Source: an uncultured Polaromonas sp. (GTDB lineage Bacteria > Pseudomonadota > Gammaproteobacteria > Burkholderiales > Burkholderiaceae). From it: DNA of 13,630 nt. The notes below the pieces were generated by a model. That model was not told where the DNA came from. It searched no databases and worked only from the letters and a program-made list of their open reading frames with translations. The DNA is taken from contig CAMLDT010000089.1 of the NCBI GenBank assembly GCA_946479075.1, positions 1-13,630 of the forward strand, given 5' to 3'. Numbering within the stretch: position 1 is the stretch's first letter; each line of letters opens with the position of its first letter. This document shows positions 1-7,990 of the stretch, one piece after another. The position numbers were made by a program, and so were the translations under genes.

Positions 1-1208
<1,208 letters not shown>

Positions 1209-1251
1209 AGCGTAGCCCCCGCACCAGCAAGGCCCCCGGTTTAGTCCAGCA

Positions 1252-1341
1252 GGGGCCGCGGAACTGGCTTCGCCGGGCCGCAGGCGCAGCGCCCCCTCGG
1301 GGGGCAGCGTTCTTCACACGGAGTGAAAAAGCGTGGGGGCA
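1252..1341. repeat. Interspersed GC-rich palindromic repeat, single copy (rho-rpmE2)
   Basis: This segment shares with the phoU-phoB tandem array the blocks GCCGGGCCGC, GCGCCCCCTCGGGGGGCAGCG and a terminal AGCGTGGGGGCA; the middle part differs. It also shares a GGAACTGGCTTCGCCGG stem region with the copy between pstB and phoU. It contains a near-perfect CCCCC/GGGGG hairpin but no T-tract, so it does not look like an intrinsic terminator. Its right end abuts the rpmE2 promoter. From memory, such elements are abundant between genes in Comamonadaceae; their function is unknown to me. Confidence 0.7.
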
Positions 1342-1353
1342 CTGTTTCCACGC

Positions 1354-1359
1354 TATAAT
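1354..1359 (+). promoter_or_regulatory. -10 element of the rpmE2 promoter
   Basis: A perfect TATAAT lies 65 bp upstream of the rpmE2 ATG. The position 17 bp upstream reads GCGTGG and is a poor -35, so the promoter is either activator-aided or relies on its strong -10. A 7-bp inverted repeat, AGCGTGG (1330-1336) and CCACGCT (1348-1354), spans the -35 to -10 spacer, and its left arm belongs to the interspersed repeat. Confidence 0.6.
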
Positions 1360-1424
1360 CCAAGGCTTCACGGAAAGTGCCCAGAACTGGTCTGAGTGGC
1401 TCCCGAAACGAACAAGGAAAGATC

Positions 1425-1697
1425 ATGAAAGAAGGCATTCACCCCAATTACCGCGAAGTTTGTTTCCTGGACATGTCCAACAACTTCAAGTTTGTGACCC
1501 GTTCCTGCGCCAACACCAAGGAAATGGTCAAGATGGAAGACGGCCGCGAACTGCCGCTGTACAAGCTCGATACGTCCAGCGAATCGCATCCCTTCTACAC
1601 CGGCACACAGAAATCCGTGGACAACATGGGTGGCCGCGTCGAGAAATTCCGCAACCGCTTTGGCAAGACGCCTGCCAAAACCGCCGCTGCCGAGTAA
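1425..1697 (+). CDS. rpmE2: 50S ribosomal protein L31 type B
   Basis: The 90-residue product is ribosomal protein L31 of the large subunit. It begins MKEGIHPNYREVCFLD and has the family block SSESHPFYTGTQKSVDNMGGRVEKFRNRFG. The CxxC pairs of the zinc-binding (C+) form are absent: only Cys13 and Cys28 remain, and SSESHPF stands where C+ proteins have a CxxC-HPF block. This makes it the zinc-independent type B paralogue. An in-frame ATG at 1377 would add 16 residues, but the ATG at 1425 has an AAGGA ribosome site (1414-1418) six bases upstream and gives the family N-terminus. It has its own promoter and an intrinsic terminator, so it is probably monocistronic. In bacteria with both forms, type B is often a zinc-starvation replacement; in betaproteobacteria it is commonly the main L31, so no zinc regulation is inferred. 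Confidence 0.96.
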   Translation: MKEGIHPNYREVCFLDMSNNFKFVTRSCANTKEMVKMEDGRELPLYKLDTSSESHPFYTGTQKSVDNMGGRVEKFRNRFGKTPAKTAAAE

Positions 1698-1722
1698 GCT
1701 GCGCACTTTCGCCAGCTCACAC

Positions 1723-1756
1723 AAAAAGCAGCCTGAATCTCAGGCTGCTTTTTTTT
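1723..1756 (+). terminator. Rho-independent terminator after rpmE2
   Basis: A perfect 10-bp stem, AGCAGCCTGA (1727-1736) with TCAGGCTGCT (1740-1749), closes a 3-base loop and runs into eight T residues (1749-1756). A-rich sequence precedes the stem. It lies 26 bp after the rpmE2 stop and 38 bp before the next gene's start, so that gene needs its own promoter or readthrough. Confidence 0.95.
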
Positions 1757-1793
1757 GCCCCAAAATCGGGCATTCCGCTCCGCCTGAGTTCCT

Positions 1794-3563
1794 GTGAACA
1801 AGCCCTCTCCCGCCATCATTGCCCAGTCCGCAGTCCGCCGCCTGCCCCGGCTCGCGTTGCTGCTGTTCTGCGTGGCTTATGTGCTGCCGGGCTTTCTGGG
1901 GCGGGGGCCCTGGAAAAACGCCGACATTGCCGCCTTCGGCACCATGCGCGCACTGGCGGCCGGTGACACCAGCTGGCTGCATCCGCAACTGCTGGGCCAG
2001 GCCGGTGAATTTGAGGCGCTGGCGCCATACTGGCTCGGCGCCCTTGCCATCAAGGTTTTCCCCTTCCTGGATCCGGCTTTTGCGGCGCGCATTCCGTTTG
2101 GCCTGCTGCTGGCGCTGACGCTTCTGGCCACCTGGTACGCCGTGTATTACCTGGCGCGCAGCCCTCAGGCTCAACCGGTCGCCTTTGCCTTTGGAGGGGA
2201 AGCGCGCCCGGTGGACTATGCACGCGCCATTGCGGACGCCGGTCTGCTGGCCCTCCTGGCCAGCCTCGGGCTGGCGCAGCTCTCCCACGAAACCACGCCG
2301 GCGCTGGCCCAGCTCGGCTGCATGGCGCTGGTGTTTTACGCCATGGCAGCCAGTGCCTACCGCAGCGCCTACAAGATCCTGGGGCCTGCGCTGGGCCTGG
2401 GTATCGGCCTGGCCGGCCTGGCCCTGAGTGGCGCACCCACCATTGCCGTGTTGCTGGGGGCGGGCAGCACCCTGCTCGCGGCCGGCAGCACGCAGGAACC
2501 GCGTGCCGAGAAAACCGAGCCCCACGCCTGGCGCTGGGTGATGCTGGCCGGCGCGCTGACGCTGGCAGTGGTCGCCTTGTGCTGGGCGCTCGACTTGTGG
2601 CGCTGGCGCATAGAAATTCCAGGGCTCGAAGATGCTGCCGACCGCCGGGAATGGCGCAGCCTGGCACGGTTGCTGATCTGGTTCACCTGGCCGACCTGGC
2701 CGCTGGCGGCCTGGACCCTGTGGCGCTGGCGCCGGCAACTGACCAGCCGGCATGTGGCCTTGCCGCTGTGGTTTGCCGTGGTGGCGCTGGGCGCCACGGT
2801 CACCACCACGGCCTCGGACCGCAGCCTGCTGCTGAGCCTGCCGCCGCTGGCGGCACTGGCCGCATTTGCCCTGCCCACGCTCAAGCGCAGCGTGGCCTCG
2901 CTGATCGACTGGTTCACGCTGCTGTTTTTCACAGGCTGCGCCATCATCATCTGGGTCATCTGGATTGCAATGCAAACCGGCATGCCCCGGCAGCCGGCGG
3001 CCAATGTCGCCAAGCTGGCGCCGGGCTTTGAGCCGAGCTTTTCCTGGCTGGCGTTTATTGCCGCCGTGGCAGCCACCGCCGCCTGGGCCTGGCTGGTGAA
3101 ATGGCGCGCCGGGCGCCAGCGCGCAGCGCTCTGGAAATCCATGGTGCTTCCCGCCGGTGGGGCCACCTTGTGCTGGCTGCTGCTGATGAGCTTGTGGCTG
3201 CCGCTGCTGGACTATGCGCGCAGCTATGCGCCTTTGTCGCGCCAGGTGGCCGCGCGCGTGGACACCCAGGCCTGTGTCGAGGTCCACGGCTTGAGCAGCG
3301 CGCAGGTGGCGGCCTTTCAATACCACGGTCATCTCCAGCTGCGCCAGGCTGGCGCAAAAGCCGTCTGCCCCTATCTGGTCGTGGATGCCGATGCCCAGGC
3401 CACGCTCAGCGGCACCGTTGACATGCCGGAATGGGCTTACCTGGCGAGCCTGCGCCGGCCCACCGACAAGAACGAAAACGTGGCGCTTTACAAACGGGTG
3501 AGCCGCCCCGCTGCCGGCCCGCCGGCGGCACCTGCCGCGCCCGAGGCCCGGCGACAGCCGTGA
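1794..3563 (+). CDS. ArnT/PMT-like GT-C integral membrane glycosyltransferase (putative)
   Basis: This 589-residue polytopic inner-membrane protein has about 11-13 hydrophobic segments, starting near residue 18. The first large loop resembles ArnT/PMT GT-C transferases: GPWKNADIAAFGTMRALAAG followed by WLHPQLLG and FEALAPYWLGALAIKVF, comparable to the family's DE-RYAEIAREML-SGDW and FEKPPL-YWL patterns. Asp44, and Glu72 or Glu74, would occupy the catalytic or metal-contacting acidic positions. The soluble tail (about 485-570) ends TDKNENVALYKRV, also reminiscent of this family. Such enzymes move a sugar from a polyprenyl-phosphate carrier to lipid A or another acceptor on the periplasmic face; the actual substrate is unknown. 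The start is GTG with no clear ribosome site, so an alternative start is possible. The stop overlaps the MATE start, suggesting coupled expression. Confidence 0.7.
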   Translation: MNKPSPAIIAQSAVRRLPRLALLLFCVAYVLPGFLGRGPWKNADIAAFGTMRALAAGDTSWLHPQLLGQAGEFEALAPYWLGALAIKVFPFLDPAFAARIPFGLLLALTLLATWYAVYYLARSPQAQPVAFAFGGEARPVDYARAIADAGLLALLASLGLAQLSHETTPALAQLGCMALVFYAMAASAYRSAYKILGPALGLGIGLAGLALSGAPTIAVLLGAGSTLLAAGSTQEPRAEKTEPHAWRWVMLAGALTLAVVALCWALDLWRWRIEIPGLEDAADRREWRSLARLLIWFTWPTWPLAAWTLWRWRRQLTSRHVALPLWFAVVALGATVTTTASDRSLLLSLPPLAALAAFALPTLKRSVASLIDWFTLLFFTGCAIIIWVIWIAMQTGMPRQPAANVAKLAPGFEPSFSWLAFIAAVAATAAWAWLVKWRAGRQRAALWKSMVLPAGGATLCWLLLMSLWLPLLDYARSYAPLSRQVAARVDTQACVEVHGLSSAQVAAFQYHGHLQLRQAGAKAVCPYLVVDADAQATLSGTVDMPEWAYLASLRRPTDKNENVALYKRVSRPAAGPPAAPAAPEARRQP

Positions 3564-4933
3564 GCGAACTCAGGATCATCGTCCGGCACGCGGGGACAGT
3601 GCTGGTGGGCCAGCTCGCCGTGATGGCCTACGGCGTGGCCGATACCGTCATTGCCGGCCGGTACAGCGACGAGGCGCTGGCCGCGCTGTCGGTGGGCTCC
3701 GCCATCTACATCAGCGTCTACGTCGGCCTGATCGGCATTGTTCAGGCCTTGCTGCCGATCTGGGCCGAGCTGCACGGCGCCCGCCAGCCGGCGGCGCTGG
3801 GCCGCTCCCTGCGGCAGAGCCTTTACCTGTGCGCCTTGCTGACCATCGCCGGCATGGCTGCCCTGCTGTTTCCGGGCGCGCTGCTGCGGTGGGCGCAAGT
3901 GCCTGAAGCCATGCAGGCCGAGGTCCGGGCTTACCTGGCGGTGCTGGCTGCCGCGCTGCTGCCCGCCCTGCTGTTCAGGATTTACAGCACCTTCAACCAG
4001 TCGCTGGGTCGCCCCCTTCTGATCACCTGGCTGCAACTGGCGGCGCTGTGCATCAAGATCCCGCTCTCGATCTGGCTGGTGGCAGGCGGTGCCGGGCTGC
4101 CGCCGCTGGGTGTGGTGGGCTGCGCCTGGGCCACCCTGGTGGTCAACTACAGCCTGGTGCTGCTGGCGTGGCTGATGCTGCGCACCCAGGACATTTATGC
4201 ACCCTACCGGCTGTGGACCCGGATGGAAAAGCCCGACTGGCGGCAGATCGCAAGCTTTGCCCGCCTCGGGGTGCCGGGCGGCTTGGCATACCTGGTGGAA
4301 GTCACCTCCTTCACCCTGATGGCCTTGTTCATCGCGCGCCTGGGCACGGCGGCCTCGGCCAGCCACCAGATCGCGGCCAGCCTCGCCTCGGTGCTGTACA
4401 TGGCGCCGCTGTCGATTGCCATTGCCTGCAGCGCCCGTGTATCGTTCTGGCATGGCGCCGGCCGGCCGGACCAGGCGGCGCGCGCCGTCTGGACAGGTTT
4501 CAGGCTTGCAGCCCTTTCTGCGCTTGCGCTGTCAGCTATTTTAATGATAGCAAATAGAAGCCTCGCCGGGCTCTATTCCAGCACGCCGGCGGTGGCCTCG
4601 CTGGCGTCCAGCCTGTTGCTCTGGGTGGCGGTGTATCACCTGGGTGATGCGGTCCAGGCCGTCTGCGCCTTCCTGCTGCGCTGTTATCGCATCACGCTCA
4701 CGCCCCTGCTGCTGTACGGCATCACGCTGTGGGGGCTCGGCCTGCTGGGCGGTTACACGCTGGCCTACCGGGGCCTGGGCAGCTACCCGGCCATGCCATC
4801 CGCGGCAAGCTTCTGGGCCGCCAGCAGCGCCGGCATGATTCTGGTCGCGCTTTGTCTCGCCGCCTTGCTGGGCTACACCGTGCGGCGCAGCCTCAGGGCG
4901 CCGCGGGTGGCTGGAGCTGACGCACGCGGTTGA
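3560..4933 (+). CDS. MATE-family (NorM-like) efflux transporter
   Basis: This 457-residue inner-membrane protein has about 12 hydrophobic segments in two halves, typical of multidrug and toxin extrusion antiporters. The N-terminal MatE signature is visible: VGQLAVMAYGVADTVIAGRYSDEALAAL. The second half begins near LGVPGGLAYLVEVTSF and has the matching SHQIAASLASVLYMAPLSIAIACSARV segment. Family members export cationic drugs or metabolites using sodium or proton gradients; the substrate here is unknown. A Met at 3431 lies deep inside the upstream gene. I prefer the GTG at 3560, whose GTGA overlaps the upstream stop (translational coupling) and puts the N-terminus just before the first helix. 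The 3' end overlaps phoR on the other strand by 41 bp. An AT-rich palindrome at 4534-4552 is embedded in the coding sequence. Because MATE belongs to the same superfamily as lipid flippases, a role linked to the neighbouring glycosyltransferase is possible but unproven. Confidence 0.88.
   Translation: MSELRIIVRHAGTVLVGQLAVMAYGVADTVIAGRYSDEALAALSVGSAIYISVYVGLIGIVQALLPIWAELHGARQPAALGRSLRQSLYLCALLTIAGMAALLFPGALLRWAQVPEAMQAEVRAYLAVLAAALLPALLFRIYSTFNQSLGRPLLITWLQLAALCIKIPLSIWLVAGGAGLPPLGVVGCAWATLVVNYSLVLLAWLMLRTQDIYAPYRLWTRMEKPDWRQIASFARLGVPGGLAYLVEVTSFTLMALFIARLGTAASASHQIAASLASVLYMAPLSIAIACSARVSFWHGAGRPDQAARAVWTGFRLAALSALALSAILMIANRSLAGLYSSTPAVASLASSLLLWVAVYHLGDAVQAVCAFLLRCYRITLTPLLLYGITLWGLGLLGGYTLAYRGLGSYPAMPSAASFWAASSAGMILVALCLAALLGYTVRRSLRAPRVAGADARG
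4534..4552. repeat. AT-rich palindrome inside the MATE gene, repeat-like
   Basis: GCTAT (4535-4539) and ATAGC (4547-4551) flank a 7-base loop in a local AT-rich patch (about 4535-4557) of an otherwise GC-rich gene. The string CAGCTATTTTAATGATAGCA resembles the core of the interspersed repeat seen at about 12637-12660 (GCAGCTA, then ATAGCA). It encodes the SAILMIAN part of a membrane helix without breaking the frame. It may be a repeat remnant taken into the gene, or chance similarity. Confidence 0.45.
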
Positions 4934-6245
4934 GCGGAAACATGATCGAAAACCGGGAGCCCTGCCCCGGCTGGCTCTCGATCTGCAACTCGGCCCCATG
5001 GCGCTGGGCCACATGTTTGACAATCGCCAGACCGAGGCCGGTGCCACCGGTTTCGCGCGAGCGGCTGCGGTCAATGCGGTAGAACCGTTCGGTCAGGCGC
5101 GGAATATGTTCGGTCGCGATGCCCGGCCCGCTGTCCTGCACCTGGAAACGCCCCCGGCCGTCGTCCAGCAGCGTCCAGCCGACGCGAATCGCGCCGCCGG
5201 CCGGGGTGTAGCGCACGGCATTGCTCACCAGATTGGACATGGCGCTGAGCAGTTCGTTGTGCGAACCGGCAATTTCACACGGCGACCCCGCGTCGAATTC
5301 CAGACGGTGGCCGCCAGGCGCCAGCACGGCCGACAGCGCGCGGGCCTCCTGCTCGCATTGCGCCAGCAAGGCCGCCGTGCCCACCCAGGCTGCGGGATCC
5401 GGCAAGGGGCTGCCCTCCAGGCGCGACAGCGTCAGCAAATCACTGACCAGCGTCTGCATGCGCTGTGATTGTTGCGCCATCAGGCCCAGGTAGCGGCTGC
5501 GCTCCGGCTCCTGCAGCGGCAAGGTCTGCAGGGTCTCGATGAAGCCCGAAAGCACGGTGAGCGGTGTGCGGATTTCGTGCGACACATTGGCCACAAAATC
5601 GCGGCGCATGGCTTCAGCCAGCTCCAGCGCAGTGATGTCGCGGGACAGCAGCAGCCGCCGCTGGTTGCCGTAGGCGTGCAGATGCACCGACAGCTTCACC
5701 GGCCGCGCCGGCGTGGACAGGCCGCCGGGAATGGTCACATCGGCTGAAAAATCACCGGAGGTCAGGTAGGCCGTGAAGGCCGGGTCGCGGACCAGGTTGG
5801 TGATGTGCTGCATCACATCGCGTTTGGCGTCGAAGCCGAAATGCTGCGCCGCCGTCTGGTTGCACCACTCGATCCGCCCTTGCGCATCCAGCAGCACCAC
5901 ACCATTGGGAGAGGCCTGCATGGCCGCCAGGAACTCATTGAGCCTGGCCTGGCTTTCCCGGTAATGGTTGTCGCGGTTCTTCAGCAGGCGGCGCATGCGG
6001 TCTGCCACATCACCCCAAATGCCGAGCGGCGCGCGCACCATGCCCGCTGCCGTGCCCGGCACGTCCACGTTCTGTTCGCTGCGCAGCCACACCAGCAGGC
6101 GGGCCAGCTGCAGGGTGTCGAGCAGCAACCAGGCAAAACCACCCAGCACCAGGCCAGGCGCGATGCCATGGCGCCCCCCCAGCCACCAGCCGGCAAGCGA
6201 GCCCAGCAGCAGGCAGGCCGCAAAGGTCAGCCAGCGATTGATCAT
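4893..6245 (-). CDS. phoR: Phosphate regulon sensor histidine kinase PhoR
   Basis: PhoR autophosphorylates under phosphate limitation, signalled through Pst/PhoU, and passes the phosphate to PhoB. The 450-residue protein has two N-terminal membrane helices (about 4-23 and 28-56) with almost no periplasmic loop, as expected for a kinase that senses the transporter rather than a ligand. A PAS domain follows (about 103-205). HisKA has the H-box FVANVSHEIRTPL with His223. The HATPase domain has the N-box NLVSNAVRYTP (about 338-348), G1 DSGPGI (371-376), F-box FYRID and G2 GGTGLGLA (400-407). The start overlaps the phoB stop by ATGA, so the two are translationally coupled. It is the last gene of the operon. 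Its 3' end overlaps the convergent MATE gene and no terminator is visible in this stretch. Confidence 0.96.
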   Translation of the reverse strand: MINRWLTFAACLLLGSLAGWWLGGRHGIAPGLVLGGFAWLLLDTLQLARLLVWLRSEQNVDVPGTAAGMVRAPLGIWGDVADRMRRLLKNRDNHYRESQARLNEFLAAMQASPNGVVLLDAQGRIEWCNQTAAQHFGFDAKRDVMQHITNLVRDPAFTAYLTSGDFSADVTIPGGLSTPARPVKLSVHLHAYGNQRRLLLSRDITALELAEAMRRDFVANVSHEIRTPLTVLSGFIETLQTLPLQEPERSRYLGLMAQQSQRMQTLVSDLLTLSRLEGSPLPDPAAWVGTAALLAQCEQEARALSAVLAPGGHRLEFDAGSPCEIAGSHNELLSAMSNLVSNAVRYTPAGGAIRVGWTLLDDGRGRFQVQDSGPGIATEHIPRLTERFYRIDRSRSRETGGTGLGLAIVKHVAQRHGAELQIESQPGQGSRFSIMFPLNRVRQLQPPAAP

Positions 6246-6955
6246 GCCCGGGATGGTGCCACAGGCGGCGCCAGCGCGGTCAGCCGGTAACCGGCCCCCC
6301 GCACGGTTTCCACCATGGCGCCTGCCGCGCCCAGCGCCTCGCGCAGGCGCTTGACATGCACATCCACCGTGCGTTCCTCGATGAACACGTGGTCACCCCA
6401 GACCTTGTCAAGCAGCGTGCTGCGGCTATGCACACGTTCGGCGTGTTTCATCAGGTAGTGCAGCAGCTTGAACTCGGTCGGTCCGAGCTTGAGCTCCTGC
6501 CCCTGATGGAAGATGCGGTGGGTTCCGGCGTCAAGCATCAGCGCCCCCACGGTGACGCTGTCATTGACCGATTCAGGGGCGCGGCGGCGCAGCACCGCAC
6601 GTATGCGGGCGAGCAGTTCCTGGGTCGAAAACGGTTTGGTGATGTAGTCGTCTGCCCCCGCATCCAGCCCGGCCACCTTGTCCGGCTCGTCGCCACGGGC
6701 CGTCAGCATGAGGATGGGAATGGAGCGCGTGCGCGCCTGCTTGCGCAGATGGCGCGCCAAAGCCAGGCCGCTCTGGCCCGGCAACATCCAGTCCAGCAGG
6801 ATGGCGTCGGGCAGCACGGCATCCAGCTCGCGTTGCGCGGCCACACTGTCGCCGGCGATGACAGGCAGGAAGCCGCCGTGCGTCAGGTTGACGGCAATCA
6901 GCTCGGCAATCGCCGGTTCGTCTTCAACAATCAGGATGCGTGGCTGGTGTTTCAT
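6242..6955 (-). CDS. phoB: Phosphate regulon response regulator PhoB
   Basis: PhoB is the OmpR-class regulator that binds Pho boxes when phosphorylated by PhoR. The 237-residue protein starts MKHQPRILIVEDEPAIAEL. Its receiver domain (1-125) has acidic Glu11/Asp12, phosphoacceptor Asp55 (LLDWMLPGQSG), the Thr85 switch (LTARG) and Lys107 (TKPF). The winged-helix DNA-binding domain (about 135-226) contains LGPTEFKLLHYLM and the recognition helix ERTVDVHVKRLREAL. The frame stays open upstream to a Met at 7183, but those 76 extra residues are only translated tandem repeat; the ATG at 6955 gives the family N-terminus. No Shine-Dalgarno sequence precedes that ATG. It overlaps by ATGA the end of a frame crossing the repeat array, so initiation may be coupled or weak. 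No Pho box is visible just upstream. Confidence 0.97.
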   Translation of the reverse strand: MKHQPRILIVEDEPAIAELIAVNLTHGGFLPVIAGDSVAAQRELDAVLPDAILLDWMLPGQSGLALARHLRKQARTRSIPILMLTARGDEPDKVAGLDAGADDYITKPFSTQELLARIRAVLRRRAPESVNDSVTVGALMLDAGTHRIFHQGQELKLGPTEFKLLHYLMKHAERVHSRSTLLDKVWGDHVFIEERTVDVHVKRLREALGAAGAMVETVRGAGYRLTALAPPVAPSRA

Positions 6956-6986
6956 GACATGGAAAGCGGGAAGCAGTTGGCACGGG

Positions 6987-7238
6987 GCATTGGATTTCCC
7001 GCCGGGCCGCCCCAAGGGAAAATCGCGCCCCCTCGGGGGGCAGCGACGACACGCAGTGCGGAGCGTGGGGGCATCGGATTTCCCGCCGGGCCGTCCCAAG
7101 GGGAAATCGCGCCCCCCCGGGGGGCAGCGACGACACGCAGTGCGGAGCGTGGGAGCATCGGATTTCCCGCCGGGCCGCCCCAAGGGAAAATCGCGCCCCC
7201 TCGGGGGGCAGCGACGACACGCAGTGCGGAGCGTGGGG
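6987..7238. repeat. Three tandem 84-bp repeats filling the phoU-phoB gap
   Basis: The three units are 6987-7070, 7071-7154 and 7155-7238, each starting GCAT and each exactly 84 bp. By eye, units 1 and 3 differ at one position and unit 2 differs from unit 3 at four, so the expansion looks recent. Each unit has the GCCGGGCCGC block, a CCCCC/GGGGG hairpin and an AGCGTGGG end shared with the copy before rpmE2. On the transcribed strand this gives three GC-rich hairpins between phoU and phoB. The unit is a multiple of 3, so frames stay open. One 96-codon frame runs from 7242 (its ATG overlaps the phoU stop as TAATG) to a TGA at 6952-6954 overlapping the phoB ATG. I treat this frame as repeat-encoded rather than as a proven gene. 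Confidence 0.95.
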
Positions 7239-7241
7239 GCA

Positions 7242-7943
7242 TTATTTCACCGCCGACTCGATCTGCTCCATGGGCGTGTGCCGCACGTCGGCGCCCTTGA
7301 CGATATAGATGATGAACTCGGCAATGTTCTTGGCATGATCGCCGACGCGTTCTATGGCCTTGGCCACAAACAGCAGGTCCAGGCTGGCGGAAATGGTCCG
7401 CGGGTCTTCCATCATGTAGGTGATGAGCTTGCGCACAAACCCGTCGAACTCCTGGTCGATCAGGTCGTCTTCCTTCAGGATGGAGACCGCCACTGCCGTG
7501 TCCAGGCGGGCAAAGGCATCCAGGGCCTTGCGCAGCAGGCCGGAGGCCAGCTCCGCAGCGACGTTCAGCTCCGATGAAGGCAAGGCCCGCGACGAACCGC
7601 TTTCGCTGATGGACTTGACCATGCGGGCAATCTTTTCGGCCTCGTCGCCGGCACGTTCGAGGTTGGCGGTCGTCTTGGAGATCGCAATCAGCAGGCGCAG
7701 GTCGCGCGCCGTCGGCTGGCGGCGCGCAATGATGGACGACAGGTCGCGGTCGATATCGACTTCCATCGCATTCACGCGGGCTTCGGTTTCGATCACCTGG
7801 TTGGCGGTCTCGGCACTGAACTGGGACAGCGCGTAAATCGCCAGGCGAATTTGCGATTCGACCAGCCCGCCGAGCTCCATCACGCGCGAGGAGACGCCGT
7901 TGAGTTCGCTGTCGAACTGGGTGGAAAGGTGTTTTTCAGGCAT
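7242..7943 (-). CDS. phoU: Phosphate signalling regulator PhoU
   Basis: PhoU is a cytoplasmic, peripheral negative regulator that connects the Pst transporter with PhoR and keeps PhoR inactive when phosphate is plentiful. The 233-residue, mostly helical protein has the usual duplicated three-helix-bundle architecture. The two metal-binding helices carry ERAGDEAEKIARM (96-108) and ERVGDHAKNIAEFI (198-211). The length matches the family. The ATG at 7943 has a good ribosome site, AAGGA (7952-7956), eight bases upstream. It sits between repeat-containing gaps: a degenerate single copy upstream, towards pstB, and the tandem array downstream, towards phoB. Confidence 0.97.
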   Translation of the reverse strand: MPEKHLSTQFDSELNGVSSRVMELGGLVESQIRLAIYALSQFSAETANQVIETEARVNAMEVDIDRDLSSIIARRQPTARDLRLLIAISKTTANLERAGDEAEKIARMVKSISESGSSRALPSSELNVAAELASGLLRKALDAFARLDTAVAVSILKEDDLIDQEFDGFVRKLITYMMEDPRTISASLDLLFVAKAIERVGDHAKNIAEFIIYIVKGADVRHTPMEQIESAVK

Positions 7944-7990
7944 GTTCTTTATCCTTTTTTGCAGCCAACTGATGGCGAGAAAGCAATCAG

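Noticed and set aside
1231..1257. GGCCCC/GGGGCC inverted repeat after rho as a terminator
   Set aside because: The stem is only 6 bp with a long loop and no T-tract; the G/C runs overlap repeat sequence.
1740..3332. 530-codon open frame on the minus strand opposite the glycosyltransferase gene
   Set aside because: Low-complexity, Gln/Arg/Gly/Pro-rich translation typical of the antisense of a GC-rich gene, with no recognisable domain; the plus-strand frame encodes a coherent membrane protein.
3488..4453. 321-codon minus-strand frame opposite the MATE gene
   Set aside because: Composition-driven shadow rich in Gln, His, Arg and Gly; no family features.
6956..6986. A separate Pho box or promoter directly before phoB
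   Set aside because: No pair of TGTCA half sites or convincing -10 is visible; expression appears to come from the pstS promoter.
6987..7238. CRISPR-like array
   Set aside because: The units are contiguous 84-bp tandem copies with no unique spacers and no cas genes nearby.
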